In this document: positions 46,761-57,618 of the stretch, piece by piece
How positions within the stretch are numbered: position 1 is the stretch's first letter
Layout of the letters: the number at the start of each line of letters is the position of its first letter
Source: Geodermatophilus nigrescens
GTDB lineage: Bacteria; Actinomycetota; Actinomycetes; Mycobacteriales; Geodermatophilaceae
Direction of reading: 5' to 3'
Length of the DNA: 64,000 nucleotides
Assembly (NCBI RefSeq): GCF_900129495.1
Contig: NZ_FQVX01000001.1
Coordinates: 1,116,001 to 1,180,000 of the forward strand
The notes under the pieces: generated by a model
Told to the model about the DNA's origin: nothing
The model's database searches: none
What the model saw: the letters and a program-made list of their open reading frames with translations, nothing else
Translations under genes and position numbers: made by a program

Positions 46761-46892
46761 CGCCCGACCGTAACCGGGCGGGCGGGAGGTGCCCCGGACT
46801 TCCCCCGCGCGCCGTTCCCGCTCGTCAGGGCAGGATGGGCACAACCCCGCGGGCCGCCCCGGTACGGCGGTCCGGGGTGTCGGAGGTGCTCC

Positions 46893-47501
46893 GTGTCGCG
46901 TTCCGCGTCCGGGTCGTCGCCGGTGGGCCACCCAGGTCCGCGACGCGACCCCGTCCCCGTCCCCCGGCTGCCCGTGCCCTCGTCCGGCACGACGGCCGCC
47001 ACGTTGCTGCTCAACGCCACCTACGAGCCGCTGTGCGTGGTCTCCAGCCGCCGCGCGATCGTGCTCGTGCTCGCGGAGAAGGCGGTGCCGGTCGACGCCG
47101 CCGCCGAGGTGGTCCACGCCGAGCGGGTGAGCCTGCCGGTGCCCGTCGTCGTCCGGCTGACCCGCTACGTCCGGGTGCCCTACCCGGCGCAGGTGCCGCT
47201 GTCCCGCCGGGCGGTGTTCACCCGCGACGGGCAGACCTGCGTCTACTGCGGGAGCTCGGCCACCAGCATCGACCACGTCGTCCCGCGCAGCCGCGGCGGC
47301 ACCCACACCTGGGACAACGTCGTGGCGGCCTGCCGGAAGTGCAACCACACCAAGGCCGACCGGTCGCTGGCCGAGCTCGGCTGGAAGCTGCCGCACCCAC
47401 CGCGGACGCCGAGCGGGGCGGCCTGGCGGCTGCTCGGCGCCCGCACGGTCGACCCGCGCTGGCGCGAGTGGCTCGGCGTGCCCGAGAGCGTCAGCGCGTG
47501 A
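46893..47501 (+). CDS. HNH endonuclease domain protein (Rv2469c-like)
   Basis: A 202-aa protein with an N-terminal LNATYEPLCVVSSRRAIVLVL region and a C-terminal HNH domain with zinc-binding CVYCG and CRKC pairs and SIDHVVPRSRGGTHTWDN...CNHTK. GTG 46893 has GGAGG at 6 nt spacing. Members occur throughout actinobacteria, often in this neighbourhood, and are not linked to phage here. Nuclease activity is predicted; biological role unknown. Confidence 0.9.
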   Translation: MSRSASGSSPVGHPGPRRDPVPVPRLPVPSSGTTAATLLLNATYEPLCVVSSRRAIVLVLAEKAVPVDAAAEVVHAERVSLPVPVVVRLTRYVRVPYPAQVPLSRRAVFTRDGQTCVYCGSSATSIDHVVPRSRGGTHTWDNVVAACRKCNHTKADRSLAELGWKLPHPPRTPSGAAWRLLGARTVDPRWREWLGVPESVSA

Positions 47502-47514
47502 GCGGGGCCCCGGC

Positions 47515-48378
47515 ATGACGTCGGCGGGCACCGCCCGGCGGATGTGGGCGCTGGCCGAGCCGTTCCACGCACTGACCTACTTCGCCGAGGAGGCGCGGGC
47601 GGCCGGTGAGGCGGCCGGCACCACCGGCTTCTGGTCCACCTACTTCGCGCTGCGGGCGGCCCCCCTGGGCCCGGTCGGCCCGGAGGTGGTGACGGCGGTC
47701 TTCTACAACTTCGCGCCGTCCTTCGTGGCCCGGCGGGTGCCGGCCGTGTGGGACGCGGTGACCCCGGCCGCGGCGCTCGACGCGCGGCTGGCCGGGGTCG
47801 ACGCCGCGGTGCGCCGGGTGCTGGGGGAGTGGGCGGCGTCCCCGGAGGCGGCCGAGGCGGCCGCGCTGGCGTCCACCGCCGCGGCGGCCGTCGACCTGCC
47901 CGGCCGGCCGCTGGCGGCGGCCAACGCGGGGCTGCCCGCGCCCGACGAACCGCACCTGGCGCTGTGGCAGGCGCTGACCACCCTGCGCGAGCACCGCGGC
48001 GACGGGCACACCGCGGCGCTGCTCGGGCGCGAGGTCCCCGGCGCCGGGGCCCACGTGCTCGTCGCGGCCGCCGGCCGGGTCGACCGCGAGTGGCTGCAGC
48101 GCGCCCGCGGCTGGGACGACGACGCGTGGGCCGCCGCGGCCGACGAGCTCCGGACCCGCGGCTGGCTCGACGGCGACGAGCTGTCGGCCGAGGGCCTGGC
48201 GATGACCACCGCCATCGAGGCCGACACCGACCGGCTGGCCCTCGGGCCGTGGCGCGCGCTGGGCGACCCGGGCTGCGACCGGCTGGGCGAGCTGCTCGTG
48301 CCGGTGCGCCGCGCCGTCGTCACCGCCGGCCTGTTCCCCGACCGCAACCCGATCGGCGTCGCCCCCGACGAGACCTGA
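47515..48378 (+). CDS. SCO6745-family protein (winged-helix-like)
   Basis: A 287-aa helical protein matching the actinobacterial SCO6745 family: it starts RRMWALAEPFHALTYF, then FWSTYFALRAAPLG and VFYNFAPSFVARRVP. The C-terminal portion, AADELRTRGWLDGDELSAEG, looks like a winged-helix element. Whether it binds DNA is unproven. Located 13 nt after the HNH gene, so co-transcribed. Confidence 0.78.
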   Translation: MTSAGTARRMWALAEPFHALTYFAEEARAAGEAAGTTGFWSTYFALRAAPLGPVGPEVVTAVFYNFAPSFVARRVPAVWDAVTPAAALDARLAGVDAAVRRVLGEWAASPEAAEAAALASTAAAAVDLPGRPLAAANAGLPAPDEPHLALWQALTTLREHRGDGHTAALLGREVPGAGAHVLVAAAGRVDREWLQRARGWDDDAWAAAADELRTRGWLDGDELSAEGLAMTTAIEADTDRLALGPWRALGDPGCDRLGELLVPVRRAVVTAGLFPDRNPIGVAPDET

Positions 48379-48576
48379 GGGCCGGCAGCGCACCGTCAGT
48401 TGCCGACGTCCTTCGGCGGCGCTCTTCGGCAACTCGCGCCCTCCCGCGGCGCCGTCGGGGCCTCGCGGACGGCAGATCGTGTCGAGGTCGGCGCCACCCG
48501 ATCGCACCATCCGCCCGTCCCGTCCCACGCGTCCCACGTCGCGTGTCCTCCACCCAGCGAGACCGCCCGGTGACGC

Positions 48577-48582
48577 TACGTT
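48577..48582 (+). promoter_or_regulatory. Candidate -10 box (TACGTT) of the surface protein-sortase operon
   Basis: TACGTT fits TANNNT in the 253-nt gap before GTG 48632 and is preceded by CGGTGACGC. A weak 9-bp inverted repeat (AGTTGCCGA / TCGGCAACT, 48398-48433) is the only other structure seen in this gap. Confidence 0.4.
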
Positions 48583-48631
48583 CCGCGGCAATCGGCGCCG
48601 ACCGGGCGCTGCGGTCGACAGAGGTGTCCCC

Positions 48632-49786
48632 GTGACCAGCTCCACCCCCGTGCGCCGGCAGGTCCAGCGCTTCGGCCTCGCCGGCATCGGCTCGGCCGTG
48701 CTCTTCGTCTCCATCGCCGGTCCCGCCGCCGCGGCGACCGACGTCGTCATCCCGCTGCAGCCCTCCGAGGTCGTGCTGAGCGCCCTCCCGGTCGAGAACT
48801 TCGGCGGCGCCATGGACCCCATGACCATGGGCGATCCCAGCGCCGGTGGCGTCTTCACGCCCGTCGAGGTGCAGTACTCCGGCACCCTCGAGGTCGAGGT
48901 GCCCGTCGAGCTCGACGACACCGCCGCCGAGGTCGAGCTGTCCTTCGACGACGACGGCGACGGCAGCTACGACGTCACCTACTCCTCGGCCCTCGCGCCC
49001 CTCGACCCGCTGTACCTCGCGGTCAGCGGCCAGGGCACCGGGACGCTGACGGTCACGCTCCCCGCCGACGACGGTGCCGGCGTCGACGACGCGACGCTGT
49101 TCGTCGAGCCCCTCACCGACACCCTCGGCACGGCGCTGACCTACTACGACCCGGTCGGCTACGAGCTGACCTTCGACGCCGCGGCGCCCGCCTCGGTGAC
49201 GGTCACCCCCGAGCTGCTCGCCTTCTCGCAGGTGCCCTGTGACGTGACCTCCGGCGTCCGGTGCCCCTTCCCGACCCCGGTGACGGCCGGCTCGACCGTG
49301 ACGCTCGACCTCACCGCCGCCTCGCCGCTGCGCGAGCTGGGGCTTCCCGACCTCACCGGCGTCGAGGTCGGCCTGGTGAACCTGGACGCGAACGGTGACC
49401 CGACCGGCGCCGCCGCGCCGCTCGCCACGCAGGTCGCCGGGTCGCGCGCGACCTTCGTGCTGCCGGCCGGCACGGCCGCCGGCCAGTACGGCGTGGTCGT
49501 CGCCCAGCAGGCGCCGTCCGGCGCCGTCTCGGTGGTCCTCGTCGAGGTCACCGTCGTCGCCGCGGACACCCCGGCCGTCGTGCCGCCGGCCGCGCCGACC
49601 ACCCAGGCCGTCACCGGGAACGCGGGCCTCCGCTCCAACACCGGCGTGACCGCCCCGGCGGCCGAGGGCGCGACCGGCTTCGCCGCCGCGGGTGCGGGCC
49701 TGCTGGTCCTCGCCGGCGCCGGTGGCCTCGCCCTCGCCCGCACCCGCCGCCGCCCCGCGGTGGAGGACGGCACGGACCAGGCCTGA
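48632..49786 (+). CDS. Exported surface protein, probable substrate of the adjacent sortase
   Basis: A 384-aa exported protein. A signal peptide (about residues 1-35, ending AAAATD) is followed by Ig-like/beta-sandwich regions rich in Val/Thr/Asp; DDDGDGSYD suggests calcium binding. The C-terminus has a low-complexity Ala/Pro spacer, LRSNTG (333-338), a hydrophobic segment (about 350-372) and a positively charged ARTRRRP tail. This is a cell-wall sorting signal layout with a non-standard motif. GTG 48632. The stop overlaps the sortase start (TGATG). Confidence 0.82.
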   Translation: MTSSTPVRRQVQRFGLAGIGSAVLFVSIAGPAAAATDVVIPLQPSEVVLSALPVENFGGAMDPMTMGDPSAGGVFTPVEVQYSGTLEVEVPVELDDTAAEVELSFDDDGDGSYDVTYSSALAPLDPLYLAVSGQGTGTLTVTLPADDGAGVDDATLFVEPLTDTLGTALTYYDPVGYELTFDAAAPASVTVTPELLAFSQVPCDVTSGVRCPFPTPVTAGSTVTLDLTAASPLRELGLPDLTGVEVGLVNLDANGDPTGAAAPLATQVAGSRATFVLPAGTAAGQYGVVVAQQAPSGAVSVVLVEVTVVAADTPAVVPPAAPTTQAVTGNAGLRSNTGVTAPAAEGATGFAAAGAGLLVLAGAGGLALARTRRRPAVEDGTDQA

Positions 49787-50436
49787 TGCGACCGGGGCGG
49801 CGCACCGCCGCGATCACGGCGGTCGCCGCCCTGGGCGTCGCCGGCAGCGCACTGCTCGCCGTCGGCGTCGCCCCCGACGGGCGGTCCGCCGCGGCCACCG
49901 GGTCCCTCGACCCGGTGGCCGCGGCCCCTGCGGGGGAGCCCGCCCAGCCGACCCTGCCCCCCGAGGGGACGGTCCTCCCGACGCCGTCGTCGGACGTCCA
50001 CGTGGCGGTGCCGGCGCTGGGCCTCGACCTGCCGGTCCTGCCGCTCACCCCGAGCGGCGGGGTCATCAACCCGCCGCTGCTCACCGCGGCCTACTGGATC
50101 GACTCCTACGGCGACCCGGTCGGCGACGCCGCGCAGGCCGACAACACCGTGTACATCGCCGCCCACGCCACCGGCACCGGCGAGTACGGCTTCGACGCCC
50201 TGGTCGACGCCGAGGCCGACGACGAGGGCCTGCGCGCCGGCGACGTCGTCGAGGTCAGCACGCCCGAGGGCACGGTCGACTACACCGTCGAGCGCACCCA
50301 GCGCTACGACAAGGACGAGCTCGCCGGCGCCGCCGACATCTGGGCGGCGGTCCCGGGTCGGCTCGTCCTCATCACCTGCTTCCAGCGCGCCGGCCAGGCC
50401 TCGACCGAGAACCTCGTCGTCGTCGCGCACGCCTGA
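49786..50436 (+). CDS. Class E/F-type sortase
   Basis: A 216-aa transpeptidase with an N-terminal membrane anchor (about 8-28) and Pro-rich linker. The sortase core has His127 in YIAAHATGTG and Cys198 in LVLITCFQRAG. The usual catalytic Arg lies several residues after the Cys; here that region is QASTEN and the only nearby Arg is Arg201 (Cys+3). ATG 49786 overlaps the substrate stop by one base, a clear operon. It converges with kynU. Confidence 0.88.
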   Translation: MRPGRRTAAITAVAALGVAGSALLAVGVAPDGRSAAATGSLDPVAAAPAGEPAQPTLPPEGTVLPTPSSDVHVAVPALGLDLPVLPLTPSGGVINPPLLTAAYWIDSYGDPVGDAAQADNTVYIAAHATGTGEYGFDALVDAEADDEGLRAGDVVEVSTPEGTVDYTVERTQRYDKDELAGAADIWAAVPGRLVLITCFQRAGQASTENLVVVAHA

Positions 50437-50442
50437 CCGGGC

Positions 50443-51699
50443 TCAGGTGACGCGGGACCGCTCCTCGGGGTAGCCCTCCCAGGAGCGGTCCTCGAGCACG
50501 CCGCGGAACACGTCGAGGGCGTCCCACACGTCCACGAAGCGCGTGTAGAGCGGTGCCGGGCCCAGCCGCACCCGGTCGGGCGTGCGGAAGTCGGGCACCA
50601 CGCCGCGGTCGACCAGCGCCTGGGTCAGCTGCCAGGCGTGCGGGTGCGCCAGCGTCACGTGCGCGCCGCGGCGGGCGGGGTCGCGCGGGCTGGCCAGCGC
50701 CACCCCGTGCGGGGCGAGCCAGGCGTCGGCGAGGTCGACCAGCAGCGCGGTCAGCGCGCGCCCCTTGGCCGCCAGCCGGCCGATGCCCGCCTCGGCCACC
50801 AGCCGCACCCCCACCTCCACCGCCGCCGCGGCCAGCACCGGCGGCGTGCCCACCGCGAACCGGCCGATCCCCGGCACCGGGTCGTAGGCCGGGCCCATGG
50901 CGAACTGGTCGCGCTGCCCGAACCAGCCCCAGATCGGCTGCCGCAGTTCCTCCTGCAGCTCCCGCCGCACGTACAGGAACGCCGGCGCCCCCGGCCCGCC
51001 GTTGAGGTACTTGTACGTGCAGCCGACGGCGAGGTCGGCGCCGGCGGCCGCGAGGTCGAGCTCCACCGCCCCGGCCGCGTGCGACAGGTCCCAGACCACC
51101 AGGGCGCCGGCCTCCCGCGCGGCCGCCGTCACCGCCGCGACGTCGACCAGCGCGCCCGAGCGGTAGGCCACCGCCGACAGCACGACGACGGCGACCCGCC
51201 CGTCCAGCGCCCCGGCCAGCACCGCCGGGTCGAGGCCCTCGTCGACGTCGGCGGGCACCTCCCGCACGGTCATCCCGCGGGCGGCGGCCACCCCGGCCAC
51301 GACGTAGCGGTCGGTCGGGAAGTCGTCGGCGCAGCAGACGAGGGCGTCGCGGCCCGGCCGGGCGTCGGCGGCGGCCACCAGCAGCTTGTAGAGGTCGACC
51401 GAGGTGGAGTCCGCCAGCAGCACCTCGCCGGGTCGGGCGCCCAGCACGCCGGTGCCGACCAGGTCGCCCACCCGCGTGCCGACGTCGATCCACGACGCCC
51501 AGGAGCCGACGAGGCCCCGGCCCCACTCCTGCTCGGCCACCCGGGCCAGGGCGGCCGGGGTCTCGCGCGGCATGCGGCCGAGCGAGTTGCCGTCGAGGTA
51601 GCGCAGGCCGTCGTCGCCCGCCCCGGTGAAGCGGGCGCGGAAGCCGGCGAGGGGGTCGGCGTCGTCGAGCGCCTGGGCCGCGGCGCGGGTCGGGTCCAC
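50443..51699 (-). CDS. kynU: Kynureninase
   Basis: A 418-aa PLP enzyme that cleaves kynurenine to anthranilate and alanine. Visible are YLDGNSLGRMP near the N-terminus, DSTSVDLYKLL, the PLP-Asp region WDLSHAAGAVELDL, PLP Lys230 in GCTYKYLNGGPG, and WFGQRDQF. Other kynurenine-pathway genes are not in the window. The GTG start is divergent from the amidase, 38 nt apart. Confidence 0.95.
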   Translation of the reverse strand: MDPTRAAAQALDDADPLAGFRARFTGAGDDGLRYLDGNSLGRMPRETPAALARVAEQEWGRGLVGSWASWIDVGTRVGDLVGTGVLGARPGEVLLADSTSVDLYKLLVAAADARPGRDALVCCADDFPTDRYVVAGVAAARGMTVREVPADVDEGLDPAVLAGALDGRVAVVVLSAVAYRSGALVDVAAVTAAAREAGALVVWDLSHAAGAVELDLAAAGADLAVGCTYKYLNGGPGAPAFLYVRRELQEELRQPIWGWFGQRDQFAMGPAYDPVPGIGRFAVGTPPVLAAAAVEVGVRLVAEAGIGRLAAKGRALTALLVDLADAWLAPHGVALASPRDPARRGAHVTLAHPHAWQLTQALVDRGVVPDFRTPDRVRLGPAPLYTRFVDVWDALDVFRGVLEDRSWEGYPEERSRVT

Positions 51700-51723
51700 G
51701 GCGCCGGTTCTACATGCCGGGGC

Positions 51724-51729
51724 TAGCGT
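51724..51729 (+). promoter_or_regulatory. Candidate -10 box (TAGCGT) giving a leaderless amidase mRNA
   Basis: TAGCGT ends 8 nt before GTG 51738; no RBS is present, so leaderless initiation is likely. Confidence 0.45.
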
Positions 51730-51737
51730 CGCCGTCC

Positions 51738-53171
51738 GTGACGCAGCTGCACGACCTCACCGCGCTCGAGCAGGCGGCCGCCGTCCGCGCCGGGGAGGTC
51801 TCCCCGACCGAGCTCGTGCGGCACGCCCTTGACCGGGTCGCGGCCCTCGACGCCGGGCTCGGCGCGTTCGTCACCGTCACCCCCGAGCGGGCGCTGGCCG
51901 CGGCCGCCGCCGCGGAGGCGCGGGTGCGGGCCGGGGGCGAGCTGCCGCCCCTGCTCGGCGTGCCGACGGCCATCAAGGACCTCAACAACACCGCGGGCGT
52001 GCGCACCACCTTCGGCTGTCCGGTCTTCGCCGACTTCGTGCCCACCACCGACGACGCCGTCGTCACCAAGCTCGCCGCCGCCGGGACGATCAGCCTGGGC
52101 AAGACCAACACCCCCGAGTTCGGCTTCCCCTGCTACACCGACAACGACCTCGTCGGCCCGGCCCGCAGCCCCTGGGACCCGCAGCGGCTGGCCGGCGGCT
52201 CCAGCGGCGGCGCGGCGGTGGCGGTGGCCGCCGGGATGGTGCCCTTCGCGCAGGGCAGCGACGGCGGGGGCTCCATCCGCATCCCGGCGAGCGTCAACGG
52301 GCTGTTCGGCATCAAGCCCACCCGCGGCCGAGTGAGCAACGCGCCGTTCGGCAGCGACGTGACGGGCCTGGGCACCAACGGGCCGCTGGCCCGTACCGTC
52401 CGCGACGCCGCGGCCATGCTCGACGCGATGGCGGGCCCGGTCACCGGGGACGCCGCGTGGGCGCCGCCGCTGCCGCCGGGGGAGACCTTCCTGGCCGCCG
52501 CCGACCGCCCGGTCGGCCGGCTGCGGATCGGGCGGGCGCTGGAGTCGCCGATGCCCGGCGCCGTCCTGCAGCCGGAGGTGACCGCGGCCCTCGACGACGC
52601 CGCCGCCCTGCTGGAGTCGCTCGGGCACGAGGTGGCCGACGTCCCCGGTGGGCTGCTCACCCCCGACGTGCTGGCCGCCTTCGAGCGGGTGTGGTCGCTG
52701 TCGGGGACGCTGCTGCCCGTCCCGCCCGAGCGGGTGGGGGAGCTGCGGCCGCTCACCCGCGAGCTGCGCGGCCGCGGCCTGGCGCTGTCGGCCCAGGCGG
52801 CGATGGAGGCGCTCACCGCGCTGCGGCTGTTCTCCCGCCGCTACGTCGAGGCCACCGACGCGTTCGACGTCCTGCTCTCGCCCGTGACGACGATGACGCC
52901 GCGGCCGCTGGGCTGGTTCGACGCCGACGGCGACGGAGCGGCCGACTTCGAGCGGCAGAAGGCCTACGCCGCCTTCACCGCGCTGTACAACGTCACCGGG
53001 CAGCCCGCCGTCAGCGTGCCGCTGCACTGGACCGGCGACGGCCTGCCGGTGGGCACGATGCTGGTCGGGCGCCCCGCGGACGAGGTCACGCTCGTCGCGC
53101 TCGCCGCGCAGCTGGAGCAGGCCCGCCCGTGGGCGCACCGGCACCCGCCGGGCTGGCATGCCGACGCATAG
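51738..53171 (+). CDS. Amidase signature-family enzyme
   Basis: A 477-aa Ser-cisSer-Lys hydrolase. Lys80 (AIKDLNNT), the GGSSGG motif (Ser155-156) and nucleophile Ser179 (GSDGGGSIR) are intact. It resembles GatA-like amidases but has no gatB/gatC partners, so a stand-alone amidase role is likely. GTG 51738 is chosen because a -10 box lies directly upstream and the product then starts MTQLHDLTALEQAAAV. Confidence 0.92.
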   Translation: MTQLHDLTALEQAAAVRAGEVSPTELVRHALDRVAALDAGLGAFVTVTPERALAAAAAAEARVRAGGELPPLLGVPTAIKDLNNTAGVRTTFGCPVFADFVPTTDDAVVTKLAAAGTISLGKTNTPEFGFPCYTDNDLVGPARSPWDPQRLAGGSSGGAAVAVAAGMVPFAQGSDGGGSIRIPASVNGLFGIKPTRGRVSNAPFGSDVTGLGTNGPLARTVRDAAAMLDAMAGPVTGDAAWAPPLPPGETFLAAADRPVGRLRIGRALESPMPGAVLQPEVTAALDDAAALLESLGHEVADVPGGLLTPDVLAAFERVWSLSGTLLPVPPERVGELRPLTRELRGRGLALSAQAAMEALTALRLFSRRYVEATDAFDVLLSPVTTMTPRPLGWFDADGDGAADFERQKAYAAFTALYNVTGQPAVSVPLHWTGDGLPVGTMLVGRPADEVTLVALAAQLEQARPWAHRHPPGWHADA

Positions 53172-53188
53172 CTGATCTCCCCGGACGG

Positions 53189-53194
53189 TAGATT
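53189..53194 (+). promoter_or_regulatory. Candidate -10 box (TAGATT) giving a leaderless ctaJ mRNA
   Basis: TAGATT ends 7 nt before GTG 53202 without an RBS, which suggests leaderless expression. Confidence 0.45.
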
Positions 53195-53201
53195 CCGGGG
53201 C

Positions 53202-53636
53202 GTGACCGTCGTCGAGACCCTGCTCGTCTTCCTCGTCGCGCCGCTGGCCGTCTACCTCCTCCTGTGGGCCCTCACCTACCTGCCCGGCGGCCGCAGGCGC
53301 CAGGGCGTGCGGTACCGGCCCGGCCAGGCGTGGGACCACGAGCCGGTCTGGTACGAGCCGCAGCCCACGGGCGCCCCGACCCACGCGGCCGGTGAGGGCG
53401 ACACCCAGGCCGTCGGCTCCTCGCTCTACGGCGAGCCCGCGGCGATCGGCTCCGGCGACGGCCACGGCGGTGCGCACGGCGGCGGGCACGGCGGCGGGCA
53501 CGGCTCGAGCGCCGTGGGCTCGCACGTCATCGCCGGCAGCGCGAGTGGTGCCTCGCACGGTGCCACCGCCGTCTCGGCCGGCGCGCCGGCCCCCGCGGCG
53601 GGCGGCCCGCTCGGCGGCGCCCGCGGCACCTGGTGA
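53202..53636 (+). CDS. ctaJ: CtaJ-like aa3 oxidase accessory subunit
   Basis: A 144-aa protein with one N-terminal TM (about 4-26) and the conserved motif RYRPGQAWDHEPVWY, which matches the actinobacterial CtaJ family (small subunit of aa3-type cytochrome oxidase). The C-terminal half is an unusual Gly/His-rich stretch (GHGGAHGGGHGGGHG) that could bind metal. A TAGATT -10 suggests leaderless transcription. The DUF5130 gene follows 60 nt later. Assignment rests on one motif and context. Confidence 0.68.
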   Translation: MTVVETLLVFLVAPLAVYLLLWALTYLPGGRRRQGVRYRPGQAWDHEPVWYEPQPTGAPTHAAGEGDTQAVGSSLYGEPAAIGSGDGHGGAHGGGHGGGHGSSAVGSHVIAGSASGASHGATAVSAGAPAPAAGGPLGGARGTW

Positions 53637-53696
53637 CCCGGGGACCCGTGACCCGTTGACCCCGACCTCCCCGACGACACTCCCCGGAGACCCGCG

Positions 53697-54152
53697 ATGA
53701 CCCGCGTGCTGGATGCCGACGCCCACGACACCGGAACGGTCGACACCGCGCCGAACCGGGCCGACGAGGGCTACGACAACGTCTTCAGCTACCGCGAGCT
53801 GGCCCGCCTCGACGAGGCGCTGACCATGTCCTCGCGCGAGACCGGCCTGCGCTTCACGCTCTGGATCGGCGACCTCGGCCCGAAGACCCGCATCCGCGCC
53901 GAGGAGCTGCACGCCCGCGGCGGCCACCCGGCCGACTCGGTGCTGCTGGCCGTCTCGCCGGGCCAGCGGGTGATCGAGGTGGTCACCGGCGCCTCCGCCG
54001 CCCGCCGGCTGCCCGACCGCGCGTGCGCCCTGGCCGTGCTGTCGATGACGAACTCCTTCGCCGCCGGCGACCTGGTGGGCGGCATCGTCAACGGCCTGCG
54101 CCAGCTGTCCGACCAGGCCGGGCACCCGCGGAGCTCCCGCGCCGCCCACTGA
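53697..54152 (+). CDS. DUF5130 (TPM-like) protein
   Basis: A 151-aa protein with [49 protein letters not shown] and the C-terminal [19 protein letters not shown], the pattern of actinobacterial DUF5130, related to TPM domains. No signal or TM. It lies next to ctaJ and upstream of pepN, a conserved neighbourhood. Function unknown. ATG 53697 follows CCCGGAGACC. Confidence 0.82.
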   Translation: MTRVLDADAHDTGTVDTAPNRADEGYDNVFSYRELARLDEALTMSSRETGLRFTLWIGDLGPKTRIRAEELHARGGHPADSVLLAVSPGQRVIEVVTGASAARRLPDRACALAVLSMTNSFAAGDLVGGIVNGLRQLSDQAGHPRSSRAAH

Positions 54153-54185
54153 GCGACCCGCGCGCCCCGGGCGCACGGCCCCTCC

Positions 54186-54229
54186 ACGACCGAGGCCCAG
54201 GACCCCGCGGGGTCCTGGGCCTCGGTCGT
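54186..54229. terminator. Very strong convergent terminator
   Basis: A perfect 21-bp stem, ACGACCGAGGCCCAGGACCCC with its complement, and a central GC (effective loop CGCG), between the DUF5130 gene and pepN. Confidence 0.85.
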
Positions 54230-54238
54230 CCCTGCCGG

Positions 54239-56788
<2,550 letters not shown>

Positions 56789-56923
56789 GACCGGCAGCTT
56801 CCCACGGACGGCCGACACGCCCGGCGGGCACGGGGAACAAGGGCAGGTCCGGGGCACTTGGCAGCCGGCAGGGACGCGGGGTGCACAGGCCCCGCGCCGC
56901 CGACGACGAGAGGGAGACGACGG

Positions 56924-57586
56924 ATGACCGAGGCAGTGCAGAGCGCCCCCACGAAGGCGCGGGTGGACTTCTGGTTCGACCCGCTGTGCCCGTGGGCCTG
57001 GCTGACCAGCCGCTGGGTCCTGGAGGCGGCGAAGGTCCGCGACATCGACCTGCACTGGCACGTCATGTCGCTGGCGGTGCTCAACCGCGGGCGCGACCTG
57101 CCCGAGCAGTACCAGCGGATCATGGAGCAGGCGTGGGGCCCGGTGCGGGTCGCGATCGCCGCCGCCCAGCAGCACGGCGACGAGGTCCTCGGCGACCTCT
57201 ACACCGCCATGGGCACGCTGCGGCACCACGAGGGCCGCGAGCTCGACGAGATCATCGCGCCGGCGCTGGAGAAGGTGGGCCTGCCCGCCGAGCTCGCCGG
57301 GGCCGCGACCTCCACCGAGTACGACGAGGCGCTGGAGAAGAGCCACCACGAGGGCATGGACCCCGTCGGTGACGACGTCGGCACGCCGGTCATGCACATC
57401 GACGGCGTCGCGTTCTTCGGCCCCGTCATCAGCAAGGTGCCCACGGGCGAGGACGCCGGGCGGGCCTTCGACGGCGCCGTCCTGCTGGCGAACCTCCCCG
57501 ACTTCTGGGAGCTCAAGCGCACCCGCACGTCCGAGCCCGACATGTCCTCGGTGCCGGCCGACGCCCTGGAGCTCACCCGCCGCTGA
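56924..57586 (+). CDS. DsbA-like mycothiol-dependent reductase (Rv2466c family)
   Basis: A 220-aa thioredoxin-fold protein of the Rv2466c/DsbA_2 type. The active site is [13 protein letters not shown] with Cys22 and Ala25, so the second Cys of a CPWC pair is absent; cis-Pro [10 protein letters not shown] is present. M. tuberculosis Rv2466c, as recalled, uses a CPWC pair and mycothiol as reductant; the CPWA form would rely on a monothiol mechanism. ATG 56924 has GGGAG upstream. Confidence 0.88.
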   Translation: MTEAVQSAPTKARVDFWFDPLCPWAWLTSRWVLEAAKVRDIDLHWHVMSLAVLNRGRDLPEQYQRIMEQAWGPVRVAIAAAQQHGDEVLGDLYTAMGTLRHHEGRELDEIIAPALEKVGLPAELAGAATSTEYDEALEKSHHEGMDPVGDDVGTPVMHIDGVAFFGPVISKVPTGEDAGRAFDGAVLLANLPDFWELKRTRTSEPDMSSVPADALELTRR

Positions 57587-57618
57587 GCCGGTCCGGACGG
57601 GCGCGGCATGCTGAGCGC

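Noticed and set aside
48398-48433. AGTTGCCGA...TCGGCAACT inverted repeat as a terminator or small RNA
   Set aside because: Only 9 bp with an 18-nt loop and no U-run; too weak to call.
51738-53171. Amidase as GatA of the tRNA amidotransferase
   Set aside because: No gatB or gatC next to it; the catalytic triad is generic to the amidase signature family.
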